This document shows, piece after piece, positions 33,881 through 47,400 of a stretch of DNA of 64,000 nt. The stretch's first letter is position 1, and every line of letters begins with the position of its first letter. The translations under genes were made by a program, and so were the position numbers. Origin of the DNA: Microglena sp. YARC (Eukaryota; Chlorophyta; Chlorophyceae; Chlamydomonadales; Chlamydomonadaceae); the NCBI GenBank assembly GCA_022414725.1, contig CM039462.1:44098993-44162992 (forward strand), read 5' to 3'. The notes under the pieces are model-generated. The model searched no databases. It was not told the origin of the DNA and saw nothing but the letters and a program-made list of their open reading frames with translations.

Positions 33881-36285
33881 TTATCCACAGTGGTCGCACG
33901 ACATTGATGAAGGGAACAAAGCAGTGGGGCAGCAATCCTTCTTGCCTCCATTGAATACCGCATAATTGCATGTGGGTCCCCCACATACTGCGCCCAGGCT
34001 TGGGCACTTGGACCTCTCATCGACTGTAAAGCAGATGCTGATGCCATCACCCACAAGCCCATTGGCATAGGTAAACTGTATGTTGGTGATCTTCAGTGAC
34101 CTCAGATCATCTTCAAATGAAACGGCTGAGGTCGGCATGTTGTTGATCACCATGTCCTTCAGAGAGTGAGAGCATTCCTTAAAGCTAGCAATCTGGATCT
34201 TCCCAAGATCCATGTTGCAGCAATGTGAATTCTCCTTGGAGCACATACCAGCTGCAATGGGGTCCACAAACGCATTCATGCAAACACGCGTACCGCCAAT
34301 ACCAGTGAAGGGGCTGTAGTATCCTGGCTGCTCCCAGGTAAGCTTTAGCCTCCATGGTGAATGGGTGAATGAGTTGTCGCATGCGCAGTATGGGAATTGT
34401 TCATCGGGAGGAGGTGGGGGGAATCGGTAGACTGGGTAGTGAGGCATGTGAGGGGTCAGAGGTTGATTGGGGTGACGGGGTCTTGGTGGTGGTGGAGATT
34501 TGTGGACTGGAAACATTGGCAAGAAAGGTTGTCTGGGTTGGTTGGGTTGGTTGGGTCGGTGTCCAGGGGGCGGAGGTGGTGGAGGTGGTGGTGGAGGAGG
34601 AGGTGGTGGAGGGGCAGGAGGGGGGGTGAGGGCGGGGGAGGGGGGAAGGGGATGGCGGGAGAGGACGACTTGGTGGGGGAGGAGGGGGAGGTGGTGGGGG
34701 AGGAGGGGGTGGTGGTGGTAGAGGCACGTGGCTGGGTACTTGGGGAGCCCAGGGACCATTTGGTCGTGCAGTTTTGTTTGTACAATAGCAGTCTTGCCAC
34801 CAGATGTCTCCTCCACAGTTACTTCCTGAGAAGTATGAGTCCTTGCATTCTAGATCAAATATAACGGCTGCCAGATTTGCATAAAACTCATCTGCAAAGC
34901 GGCTGTAGAACAGAGCGTTTGATTTTGCATCAGGGAGGACCGCCTTGACCAAGATGTAGTTATCAGAGAAGAAACTGCAGTAGAAGGGTGTGATGGGCTG
35001 GATGCCATCCATATAGGAGGTGGTCACAAACTGCGCCAGATGATTGCACGTGAAGTTTGTGTAATCATACACAAAGAACTTGTGGATCTCAACAATAACC
35101 GAGCATCCAACCGAGTGACTTGGGGGAGGAGGAAAATGGCGTGGAGGGGGGGGCCTGCTCTGGGGGGGAGGGGGGACCTCTGAGGGTGAGCAGGCGCATA
35201 GAATGTTTGCAGGCAGCTGCAGCTTCCAAAGGCCGTGATGTAGTCCCCAGTGCCGTCTGCACCCAGCATGGTCATAATCTTCACTGCCTTTGCCGAGTTG
35301 TTGAAGTTCTGCTTGAAGGCTTCATCTGAGTCGCGGCCATAGAGGACGGAGGATACCACAACAGCATGGCTGGAGTCATATTGGCACTGCCAGTCCTGGG
35401 TTGCAAAGCCCCCCTGCATGTAGCTCGCCTTGACCTGCTGTTTCAGTGTTTCGCATGAAAGACCTTGAATGAAGGCAGGGCTGTCGAAGGTTTGGACCTG
35501 CACCAGCATGGAGCAACTCACATCATTACGCAATGGGAGAGGGGGAGTGTGGAGGACACCCTGGGTAGGTGGGGGGGCCAGCACACCACATGGGTATTCA
35601 AATTGCTGGTCACCGCCACAAGTACTGAGCACAGTGAGGGAGCTAGGAGGACTGTTGCCTCCTGGTAGACAAGTGTCAAGACCCATATGGGAGAAGAGCA
35701 GCCGGGCTGCAGCAGCATCCTCGATATTTTTGAACAGCTGGTGGTTGTCTTGTGAGGAGGCCAAAGTCACCGAAGCAATAATCCTTCCGTCCTCCTTCTC
35801 AGTGCAGGATAAGGGCACAGTGGTGGCAACATTCTGCAAGTATGCGCTAGAGATGATTGCCATCAAGGTCTCGCAGCTTGTGTCACCGCTCTGAAGGGCG
35901 GGGTCATACCTGGTAGAGATGAGCACAATGCATGGAGCAGCCACAAAGTGGGACACAGGCGGGGGAGGGGAGCTCGACAAAGAGAGCTCTGGATAGTAAT
36001 GTAGCATGGAAGGGGGCTTAGCAAACCACGGGGCCTCAGTTGCACCAGATTGGGGAACACAGGAGTCCTCTGGGGTATCCTGGCGCACGTAGAAGCACGT
36101 GGCCTGGGTTTCGTACAGCGGCCCTGCTGAACTCTTGAGCAGTCCCTTGTCAGTGAAGGCCAAGCAATCGCAGCTGCGTGTGCAAGCTGCTGCTACATCG
36201 ATCATAGATCCTTCAACCTCAACAAGACCATCTCCGATAGTGTCCATACCAGCATACACCGAGTAGCCCTCAACAGAGGTGCAGC
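33881..36285 (-). other. gene B exon 12: 2.4-kb intronless 3' exon
   Basis: This exon encodes PAN3, R1, R2, R3, the Pro rod and pherophorin domain 2. In gene A the same stretch from R1 onward is split over eight exons (7-14). Its length, 2405 nt, fits the incoming phase exactly despite two internal frameshifts, because they cancel: codons are in register before about 35,170 and after about 34,650, while the R3 segment between is read one frame off. Both shifts fall in runs of C within Pro codons (CCCCCCTCCCCCCCAG and the CCCCCCTCCTGCC region). Confidence 0.85.
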
Positions 36286-39200
36286 CTGTCAGTTGAGTTG
36301 AGTTGAGTTGAGTTGATTTTAGCTGATTTGAGCTGATGTGAGCTGATTTTAGCTGATTTAATTTAAGTTGAATTGAGATAAGACAATTTGATTTGAGATG
36401 ATTTGAGTTGAGTAAATTTAAGTTGTGTAAAGTTTATTTGATTTGAAATGAGATGAGATGAGATGCCATCTTAACTCCATGTAGTTTGAGTAGATAAAGT
36501 AGTCTGATAAACTTGTATAACACCACAGTGAATCAGCCCAAACGTACTTGTACATAACACCTGATGCAGCCCAAACGTACTTGTACAACACCACAATGAA
36601 TCAGCTCATACATGCTTGCACATAACACCTGATGATGCCCAAACGTACCTTTGCAAGCCTTCTGGCGAGCATAGAAGCAGGTTCCAGGGCTCTTGAACAG
36701 CGGCGAGCCATTCTGTTTGATCCATCCGCCGCCATTGAATCCCCCACAGTCACACCTTGAACTGCATTTTGCTGCCATCACAGAAGTGCTACCACTGACA
36801 ACTTCTAGGTTGCCACCGGAGACATCACTATCTACGCTCAAATCAAAGCCAGGGATGATGTCACAACCTGCAGAAGCAAAATTATGACAATCAAATGTGT
36901 GTATCAAAACTACTAGGTTGCCACCGGACATATCACTGTCTAAGCTCAAATCAAAGCCGGGTATGATGTCACAACCTGCAAAAATAGAATTATGATGATC
37001 AGACGTGCGGAGAAACTTCCAGGTTGCCGCCAGACACATCACTGTCTAAGCTCTAATTAAAGCCAGGTACGATGTCACAACCTGCAAAAACATATTTATG
37101 ATGATCAGATGTGTGTCAAAAATTCTAGGTTGTCGCAGGAGACATCTCTGTATACTCTGAAATCAGAGCCAGGAATGATGTCACAACCGACAAATACAGA
37201 ATTATGACGATCAGATGTGTGGAGAAACTAGAGACTGTTGTGAATGTGTAAATATAGTCAAGCGTGTCATTCTCTCGGACAGGCTTCTCAGATGTCTTCA
37301 TGCACCCGGCACTGTTGAATCCCTGAAAAGAACAAACACTAGAAACGCATCCTTTGTCTTGATGCATCTGGCACTGTTGAATCCCAGAAAAAGTGAAAAT
37401 AAGAAACCCTAGAAATGCATCCCTTTGCTCTCACCTTCACATGGAATTTGGTGCAAATAATAGCGTAGTGCTTCATTCTCTTGGACAGGCTTGTCTGATG
37501 TCTTGATATATTGGGCACTGTAGAGTCCATGCAAAAAATAAACCCTAGAAATGCATCCTTTTGTTCCCCTTCACATGGAATCTGGCGCAAATGATAGCAC
37601 AGTACTCCATTCTCTGGGGCAGGCTTGTTTGATGTCTTCATGCATCCGACACTGTTGAATCCCTGAAAAAGTGAATATAACAAACCCTATAAATGCATCC
37701 TTTTGCTCACCTTCACATGGAATCTGGCGCGAATAGTAGCAAAGTGCTTCATTCTCTTGGACAGGCTTGTCAGATTTCTTGATGTACCCAGCATCGTTGA
37801 ATCCCTGACACATGCAATCCTCAGTGCAAGCTGATGCCATGTCTCCAACACTGCCAGACACGAATTTGATGTCATCACCACTGTGGTCCATCCCAGCTGT
37901 AGCAACATAACCCTGGATGGGCGTGCAACCTGAGGGGGCAGGTGAGAGAAATAGTGAGTGTGGAGATGAACCTTGCAAGTAGGGGGGGAGGTGTGTGCAC
38001 CTGTGGGTGCAGGTGAGAGAAATAGTGAGTGTCGAGATGAACCTTGCAAGTAGGGGGGGAGGTGTGTGCACCTGTGGGTGCAGGTGAGAGAAATAGTGAG
38101 TGTGGAGATGAACCTTGCAAGTAGGGGGGGAGGATTGTGTGTGTGTGTGTTGGGGGTGGTGATGAACCATGCAACCTGTGACGGGTGAGGGGCAACGGGA
38201 TTGTGGAGATTAATTGGTGAGATCAACCTTGCAACAACCTTTATTTCCTGTACAACGTGTTGCAAATTGAGCGACTTGGTGCGACCCCCGTGCAACGTGT
38301 TGCAAATTGAGCGCCTTGGTGCGACCCCCATGCAACGCGCTGCCCCCAGAGCCCCACGAAGTGTAAAGCACTGAGCCAGGGGGGGGGGGGGGGGGGGGGG
38401 GGGGACTTTTGACTAGGCTAGCCCCATGTGTTGCCATGCAGTGATGGGATGTCGGGGAATCGTCGGGGGAAAAAATTGAGTGTGGAGGTAAATGGTTGAC
38501 ATGATTATCCTTGTAACACCCGCCCACGAACCCCATCCACCCCCACCAAGCCCATCCACACCACACCTCCTTGCAGCACGTAAAGTGCAGGATCCAACTG
38601 CAATAAACATCTGTACAACTAATATAGGGATAGGGATAGGGATAGGGATAGAGATAGGGATTTATATTAATATATATATAGAGAGAGATGAAAGCTATAG
38701 GGATAGAGGATGATATCATGATGGGCCTTGAACCCCAATGCCCGAAACTGAATCATAAATCTACTGTCTGCCCACACTCCAGTGGATGATACAAACAAAT
38801 GATAATTAATTATACAAGACAAACAAATTATTACAAAAACGATACAAAAATGGTTATAAAACGAAAAACGAGAACCCTAAACATATGACATAATCAAATG
38901 TTACAACAGATAATTACAAAAATGAAACAAACAAATGAGTTATGACCAACCTGACTGTCCTGAAGAACCATCAATCTGTGACGCTGGGGTGTACACTGCA
39001 AAGACAAAGTGTTGTGTTCAATCAGTACAGCAAGTGGTCTGGATAGGGTAGGTTCATCTAGATGGATGGACGAAAAAACGGACGGACACTCGTTGTTGTG
39101 GAATCCCTCATTCACTAAATCAAACATAATTTGCCATTATTTTATGAGTTCAATCATTTGGGGAAGTGTCATTGACAATTGATAATCATTCAGCTCTAGT

Positions 39201-41348
39201 GCTACTTCACAACAGAGCTATTTTTGGCGGAGCCCCTTCTTCAAGGGGGCGGGAGCCCTCAGGGTTCCCCCGCTGTCCGTCAGACCGACAGAAAATTGAA
39301 CCCTGACACGTTAGCCAACTAGGAACTAACTGGCTTCGGTCAGCTCCAATGTTGCCACCTTGGCTATTCTATTTTATGAGTTCAATCATTTGGGGAAGTG
39401 TTCAAGTGTCATTGACAATTGATGATCATTCAGCTGTAGTGCTACTTCACAACATAGCTTTTTTTCCGCTACCAGTAGCGATCGCTACCGTGAGACTTGA
39501 ATATTGGCCCTGCCCCCTCAAACCCCCACCCCCAAAAATACAAGTGATCCAAAATGCCAACCATTCATGTTCTGTCAGCTGTACTGCTACTTCACAACAG
39601 AGCTATTTTTTGCGGAGCCCCTTCTCCAAAGGGACGGGAGCCACTAGGGTTACCCCAGGGGGTTACCCCGTTGACTGTCCGACCGACCGAAACATTGAAG
39701 CCTGACACGTCAGCCAACTGTCGTTACTAGCTGGCTTTGGTCAGCTTCATTGTTGACACCTATCGTTACGGTGCCAACACACTCCGCCATTTTCCGCGTC
39801 GCTTGTAACGCTGCATAGGACTTGTTCCGCTACCAGCACCGATCGCTACCACGAGACTAGAATCTCGGCCCCACCCCCCAAACTGGAAGTAACCTGAATA
39901 GGGGGAACATATCCAAAATGCCGACCATTGATGATCACACAGCTCTAGCACTGTTTCATTTTTGGTGGAGCATCCTCTTCAAGGGGGCGGGAGCCCCCAT
40001 GTTTACCCATTGGTCCGTCTGACCGGAAAAAAACAAAAATTGAAGCCCGACACGTCAGCCAACGGTCGCGTAACTAACTCGCTTCGGTCAGCTCCATCGT
40101 TGCCACCTTTCGTTCCGTTGCCAACACACTCCGCCAATTTTCCGCGTCGCTTGCAACGCTGCATAGGACTTGTCAGGCTACTCATGGTAGCTTCCCGCCA
40201 GCTCCAATAGCCAGTCACTGGGTCAAACCCAAAGCTTGCAACTGCATTGGAATGCCTGTCAAGTCAGCTTTCAGATGCACTAGCTAGTATCAGGTCCAGT
40301 CCAAGGATAGGGAAAAGGAGCTGCCTAGAAGCTGCTACCCGTAACCCACCCCCCAAAACACAGTGAGCTCTAGTGATACTCTGCAAGTGATGAAATATAT
40401 GTGATGGGTGATTAACTAGCCAGAAAAGGGAATCTGATTTCATAGATGGACAACGGGGTGACCCTGGGGACTCCCGCCTCCCAGAAGGGGGGGGCTACGC
40501 CAAAAAAGGAATCTGATTGTATTCATAGCTATTTGCGATGCCATGTGTTTTTGGCGCTGTTCAATGACGGCCTTATTCTAAAGCATTATTAAATTATTTG
40601 GGGTTCAGTTCATCAGTATTTTTGTTTTGTTTTTGAGCCCCTCCTGATATCATGGTTGGGCAGCTCCTTTCAGTCTATTTGGCTACCCCTGGACTGTAAG
40701 AGCATACATGCAAGGCAGGAGGCAGTGGCTGGACAATGCCTTGCACAAGACAGACCCAGTATTTGTATTTTCAGCTACGAGCAGCAGTTTCTAGGCAGCT
40801 CCCCTGTCTGGCTATTCAGCCAAACTTGGCGCAACCTTGAGCACCTCCATGAGCACGTGATCAGCTTTCTAGAACTGCTAAAACAGTTTGGTGCATTCCA
40901 GTGGTCGGCTCAGGGGGCTGCCTAGAAGCTGCTATGCAAATCCGAAAAGAAAAACCCTGGTCAAAACCCTGAAAAAGCTATAAGATGCTCATCTCCCCCC
41001 CCCCCCCCTCCCCCCCATCGATTAATGCACCTTGGCTATATGTGTATGTGTCTGTATATCTATATCTATAGGTCTTATTATTACATGTATGTTACAGTCG
41101 AGGGGTAGGCCAAATAGGCTAAAAAGACTTGCCCAATCATGACAGGAATGGCTAAAAATAAAAGGCATTGATGTACTGAGCCCCAAACCTCGTCTATATG
41201 TTCACCTACCTTGAACTCCAGGGGCGCCAGGCTGGGTTGGCATGTCGGGGTAGTAGGGATAGTAGGGAACTGCATATCAAGCAACATTTGTGTCAGTATG
41301 GGTGGGTGGTGGGAGGTGATGGGGTGGGGTCGTGGGGTGGGGATGGGA

Positions 41349-41402
<54 letters not shown>

Positions 41403-41433
41403 AATAATGATAATGATAATAATAATAATAATG

Positions 41434-41473
<40 letters not shown>

Positions 41474-44400
41474 TGATAATAATGATAATAATGATAATGA
41501 TAATGATGATAATAATAATAATTATTATTATTATAATAATAATAATAACATCTTACAGACACCATCATGTTGTGATGTAACAGTGGAGTATGCACACCCA
41601 TGCCTTTTTTGCACTTACATGCATCTTACATGTATGTGAACGAAAAATCTGATGGGCACCATCATTGCATATTGTGATGTACCAGTGTATCATGCACACA
41701 CTCATGCCTGTAGTTCACTTAATGTTGTCGAATTCATGTATTTGCATATAACATGTATTTGCATGATACATTGGAAGGTCACCATAATTTCATGATGTGA
41801 CAGTGGATTATGCACACACCCATGCCTATAGTTCACTTACTGTTGTCAAACTAATATATGTGCATGATACATCTGAAGGACACCTGCACAACATCATGTA
41901 ACAGTGGAGTGTGCACCTATTCAGCCTACCCCCTGTCTGTAACAAACATACATACATACATACATGCATACATACATGCACACCCATGCCTGTATTACAC
42001 TTACTGTTGTCAACCTCATCCATGCTGGCATCCACTTGTTCATGACTTTCTTTACAGCCAGATGTCTCAAATGAAAGCGGTTCCACCCCTGCGCCACCCC
42101 GTCACAAGCACTTGAGGCTCTCCAAGAGTCTCCACACTTCAGTCCCTATCATAATGTTACAGTGGATCATACACACACACCCATGTCTGTAGTGCACTTA
42201 CTGTTGTTGCCAAACTCATGTATGTGCATCTCACACGTATATTGATCCTACATGCATTTGAATAACAAATCTGAAGGACACCTGCATATCATGCTGTTAC
42301 AATGGATCACACACACCCATGCATGCAGTGCACTTACTGCTGTCGACCTCATCCATGCTGGCATCCACTTGCTCATGAATTCCTTTGCAGCTAGATGTCT
42401 CAAATGAAACAGACCCCACCCCTGCGCCACCCCGTCACAAGTACTTGAGGCTCTCCAAGAGTCACCACACTACAGTCCATATCACGATGTTCAGTGGAGC
42501 ATACACACATCCACGCCTGCAGTGCACTTACTGTTGTCGACCTCATCCATGCTGGCATCCACTTGTTCGTGACTTTCTTTACAGCCAGATGTCTCAAATG
42601 AAAGCGGTTCCAGCCCCTCACAAGTACTAGAGGCACTCCAAGAGTCTCCGCACTTCAGTCCGAAGTTCATGATGGCGGTGGCGGTGGCAGGGGGACTGTT
42701 GAAGGCGACCATCATGGAGCTTCCATCTGACGGCGACTCAACCACGAGAGTGGAGGTGATGCGATCTGAGCTGCTTTCAGAGCACTTGAAGGGCTCCACT
42801 ACAGCAACAGAAGCTGCCAGGTAGGTGCCAGAGACATATGCCCCCAGTGCCAGACATGACTGCTCTGGGCTATCTAAGAATCCCGAAGATAGTGCGTTGG
42901 CAGTGATAGAGAAGCTGCATGGACCCGTGGCCTTCCCTGCACCGGGTGCGACTTTGGCGTTGGCAGTCTTGGATACAGCCGACCCCACAGTGCAGCAGGT
43001 GCTGTCTGAGTCCTGGATGGCAAAATTGAAAAACAAATGAGCAATGTAATACAAACTCAGGGCCCCTGTCAGTAAAACAGTTGTTTGGGGTGCGATTTCT
43101 GTGTTGGCAGTGATAGAGAAGCTGCATGGACCCGTGGCCTTCCCTGCACCAGGTGCAACTTTGGCGTAGGCAGTCTTGGATACAGCCGACCCCACAGTGC
43201 AGGAGGTGGTGTCTGAGTCCTGGATGGCAAAATTGCAAAACAAATTAGCAATGTAATAAGATCTCGGGGCCCCCGTTGGTAAAACAATTGTCTGGGGTGC
43301 AATCTTGGATGCGGCCGACCCCACAGTACAGCAGGTGCTGGCAGAGTCCTGGATGGCAAAATTGCAAATACAAATTATTAATGTAATATGAACCCAGGGA
43401 CCATGTCAGTAAAACAGTTGTCTGGGGTGCAATCTTGCGCGTTGGCAGTCATGGATACTACCCACCCCATAGTGCAGCAGGTGCTGTCTGAGTCCTGGAT
43501 GGCAAAATTGCAAAACAAATGTCAATGTAATACAAACTCAGCCCCCCCGTCAGAAAAACGATTATTTGGGGTTCGGTTCATCAGTTGTTTTTTCGTTTTA
43601 GCCCCTCCTGATATCATGGTTGGGCAGGCAATTATTCGGCCATTCCTGGACTATAACAACAAACATACATACACACATTTAGGAGGCAGGTTGCAAGCAA
43701 GATAAGGCAGTACACCAAGCAGAATGAGCAAAGCAGGTATGCACCCAAGGTGCTCATATCAATAAGGCCTGGTAGTGTTGTCTGCATATGCAGGGTACTT
43801 CCATACACACCTGGATGGAGTAGCCGCATGTGGACTTGCCGCAGTAGGTGGGGCCTTTGTTGATGCAGGATGTGGCGACGGTCACACAGATAGGTAGACC
43901 TGGGGGGGAAGGGTAAAGATGAATGTGTGGGGTGGGGTGGGTTGGGGCAGTGCTTGGATGGATTAGCTGCATGTTAACTTGCCCCAGTAGGCGGGGCCTT
44001 AGTTGATGCAGGATGTGGCTACGGTCACACAGATAGGTAGACCTGGGGGGGGAGGGTAAAGATGAATGTGTGGGGTGGGGTGGGTTGGGGCAGTGCTTGG
44101 ATGGATTAGCTGCATGTTAACTTGCCCCAGTAGGCGGGGCCTTAGTTGATGCAGGATGCGGCGACGGTCACACAGATAGGTAGACCTGGGGGGGAGGGTA
44201 AAGATGAATGTGTGGGGTGGGGTGGGTTGGGGCAGTGCTTGGATGAATTAGCTCCATGTTGACTTGCCGCAGTCGGTGGGGCCTTTGTTGATGCAGGATG
44301 TGGCCATGGTCATACAGATAGGTAGACCTGGGGGGGGGGGAAGGAAACGATGAATGTGTGGGTGGGGTGGGGCAGTGCCTGGATGAATTAGCTGCATATG

Positions 44401-47400
44401 AACTTGTTACAGTAGGTGAGACCTTTGCTTATGCAGGACGTGGTCACGGTCATACAGACAGGTAGACCTGGGTAGTACATAGTGGACATTGTTAGTCAAG
44501 TGTGACAGGGTCAAAGTCAATAACTGCATGCATTTGCTATTTGTAGGGATGTCTAACACATTGGTGTTCACTGAATAGCTGATTTATTGATTTGTGATGC
44601 TGTGTATACATGAATATGTGTTCAAGTATTTATTTAAGGGAATGTCCTTTTAGAGGTAGGCATATAGATCATGCATTTTCAAGTGCGTGCATACATACAT
44701 CGATAAAAAGTTGCTTACATACATTGATACAAAGTTGCATGTGATTATTGATACAAAGTTGAATGCATCCATTGATACAAAATTTGAGAGTCAGGCCTCA
44801 CTCTCCAGATCAGAAAGGGGGTTTACCTGAAGATTCAGTCTGTGCATATCCAATGCCAGGCACTGTCAGCATAGATGCACGACACTGCCTAGTCAAGGGG
44901 ACGTGCCCTCTGGACCCTCCCTGCATGCCCCTGTGGGTTTACCTGAGGATTCATGTGACTAGGCAGTGTCGTGCATCTATGAGTGTAAACCCTCATGTGA
45001 GGGTCAAGAGGGTTTACCTGAGGATTCAGACTGCGCGTATCCGATGCCAGACACTGTCAGCATAGATGGCTGGCCATTCACTGGATGCGTCACATTGAAA
45101 GGTTTGTCTTCACCTGCCACCATCACCTTGGACACAGATTTCTTGGTGCATGTGTCACCTGCAGAAACGGGATGGGCAATATAGATGTTAAACATTGAAA
45201 GGTCTGTCTTCACCCACCACCATCACCTTGGACACGGTTATATTGGTGCATGTGTCACCTTCATAAAGGGGATGGGCAGTGAAGCTGTTAGACATTGCAA
45301 GGTCTGTCTTCACCTGCCACCATCACCTTGGACAAGGATTTATTGATGCATGTGTCACCTGCAGAAACGGAATGGACATTGAAGATAGACATTTAATTTC
45401 AATTTTGAATTCAAAAATGTGGATGTAGCTCATGTTTTCTTGGATGGTACTTACATTGTCTAACACTCTCTATCTCCATAAGTGTTGAAGTCCAAAAACG
45501 CCATAAGCTGGTACAAGATTGTGGTACAGAGCCGTACAGGCCCCAAAATGCTCGGAATCGAATTCTGTCTGGCCCACCTTTCGCGCAATTGTGTCAGCTA
45601 CGCGCACATGTATTTCTGGTCCGCCTTCGCATGCGGTCCCGAGCAGCTTTGTACGGAAGGCCGTTGGCAGTACATCAGATGTGCGATAATTGTGGTACAA
45701 ATCCAGATCGCGCCAGACACGAGGCCGTGTGAGCTATTCCGAATCATGTTACCGCGGGACGAAAGGCTCATCCCGGAGGCTGCGCTTCAGCCTTGGCCTC
45801 GGAATTTACTGAGATAGCAGTACAACTCGAAAATTCACCTGATCACCTCCCAATCCAACCTCCCAAGTTGAGATTTCACCGCCCTTTCCCAAATCAAAAA
45901 CTAATTTCAGGTGTGGATGTTGGAAACGAAGTTGAAAAAAAAGTTGTTTTTTTAATATATTTTGAAAATAAATTTGGATTTTGAATTTTGAAAAAAAAAA
46001 ACGTTAGTCTTCGTGCTATGAGGGCAAAGCTAAGACCATAAATGAAACAATTCAGCTTGTGCAGCGTTGTACCACACTAAATAATCAGTATTTTTGGGGT
46101 CCATATTCACCCGTACTGCCCATGTACTGCCATCCAAAATCTGATGTTACAAATACTTATGAGGAAAGATGTGCATAACAGGGCTACCTACTTTTATTTT
46201 ACGAAAACTTGTTTTTGATAGCGATAGGCTCCGTTCAACTTCTATGTAAAATCCGTACCGACTTAGGGAGCCCCATAGTGAAACAAGTCACGTGTTTTGC
46301 TTTGCCTGCTTCCCACAACCTGAGAGAACCCAACTCTGAGTATTTACATGTTGAACTGATGTGGTTAGGTAACTTATTAGCACAAAAAGTGTTCTTTGGA
46401 CTAGAGGTAATAGGTGAAAACCATCCGTACCACTCAGGGTCGGACTTAGGCACTAATGGAGATAAGTGTAAGCTGTACAAAAATTTGAATTAAAATTAAA
46501 ATGAATGTTACAATCCCCATGCAATGTGAGAAAGATAAGACCCTTTTAGTTGAATTTGGCCCAGGTCAGAGGAGCAGCAGTAAGGCTCTTTTTCAATTCA
46601 AAACATTTTTTTAATTGAATTTAAAAATGCAGTAATTGTACTACAGGAGAATCACCAATTTCAAGTTGCATTTGGTCTTGGTTACATAGCTCCCAGCCAG
46701 AAAATTTTGCTGCTAACAGTCTTTGGCAGTAAAAGCAATTACCAGGAAAAATGTGAACGCAAACTATTCCTTTTTTGCCCAATTATTTTGCCTTTTTCAA
46801 TTTGCCCTTTTCTTCAATTTTTCACTTATCACCTATTTCAAGTTGCATTGGGTCCAGGTCAGAGGAGCAGCAGCCAGGCAGGTCCCCTTCATTGTCAACG
46901 CAGCTGCTGCTAGGTTCAGTAGACACAGTAAAGCAACCCCCTAAACACCCAAATCCCTAATGTAGCACAAGTACTAGAAGTAGCACCTTCAAAAAATCCC
47001 TGATCGTACTACACTATGTATATAGTGTAGGTGATGTAAGCGTGATATTATATATCACCCATTCCAAGTTGCATTTGGTCCAGGTCAGAGGAGCAGCAGG
47101 CAGGCTCCCCTTCATTGTCTCCGCTGCTAGGTCCAACAGACACAGTGAAGCACAACGTGCTGCTTTGGCCATCCTCATTGATCTATTCTGAGCCAACATG
47201 GATATCCACCAAAATCCCTTATATAGCACATGTGCTACAAGTAGTACCTTCAAACAATCCCTGAGTGTACTACAGGACCATCACCTGTTCCAAGTTGCAT
47301 TTGCTCCAGGTCAGAGGAGAAGCAGCCAGGCTCCCCCTCAAATAAAAAACAAACAAAAATGCATTTCAAAACATGTAGTAATTGTACTACAGGACTATCA

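Noticed and set aside
41211..41639. poly-Asn protein
   Set aside because: AAT microsatellite in gene B intron 7.
45482..45817. 111-codon plus-strand frame in gene B intron 4
   Set aside because: No recognised domain and no matching minus-strand exon; not enough to call a nested gene.
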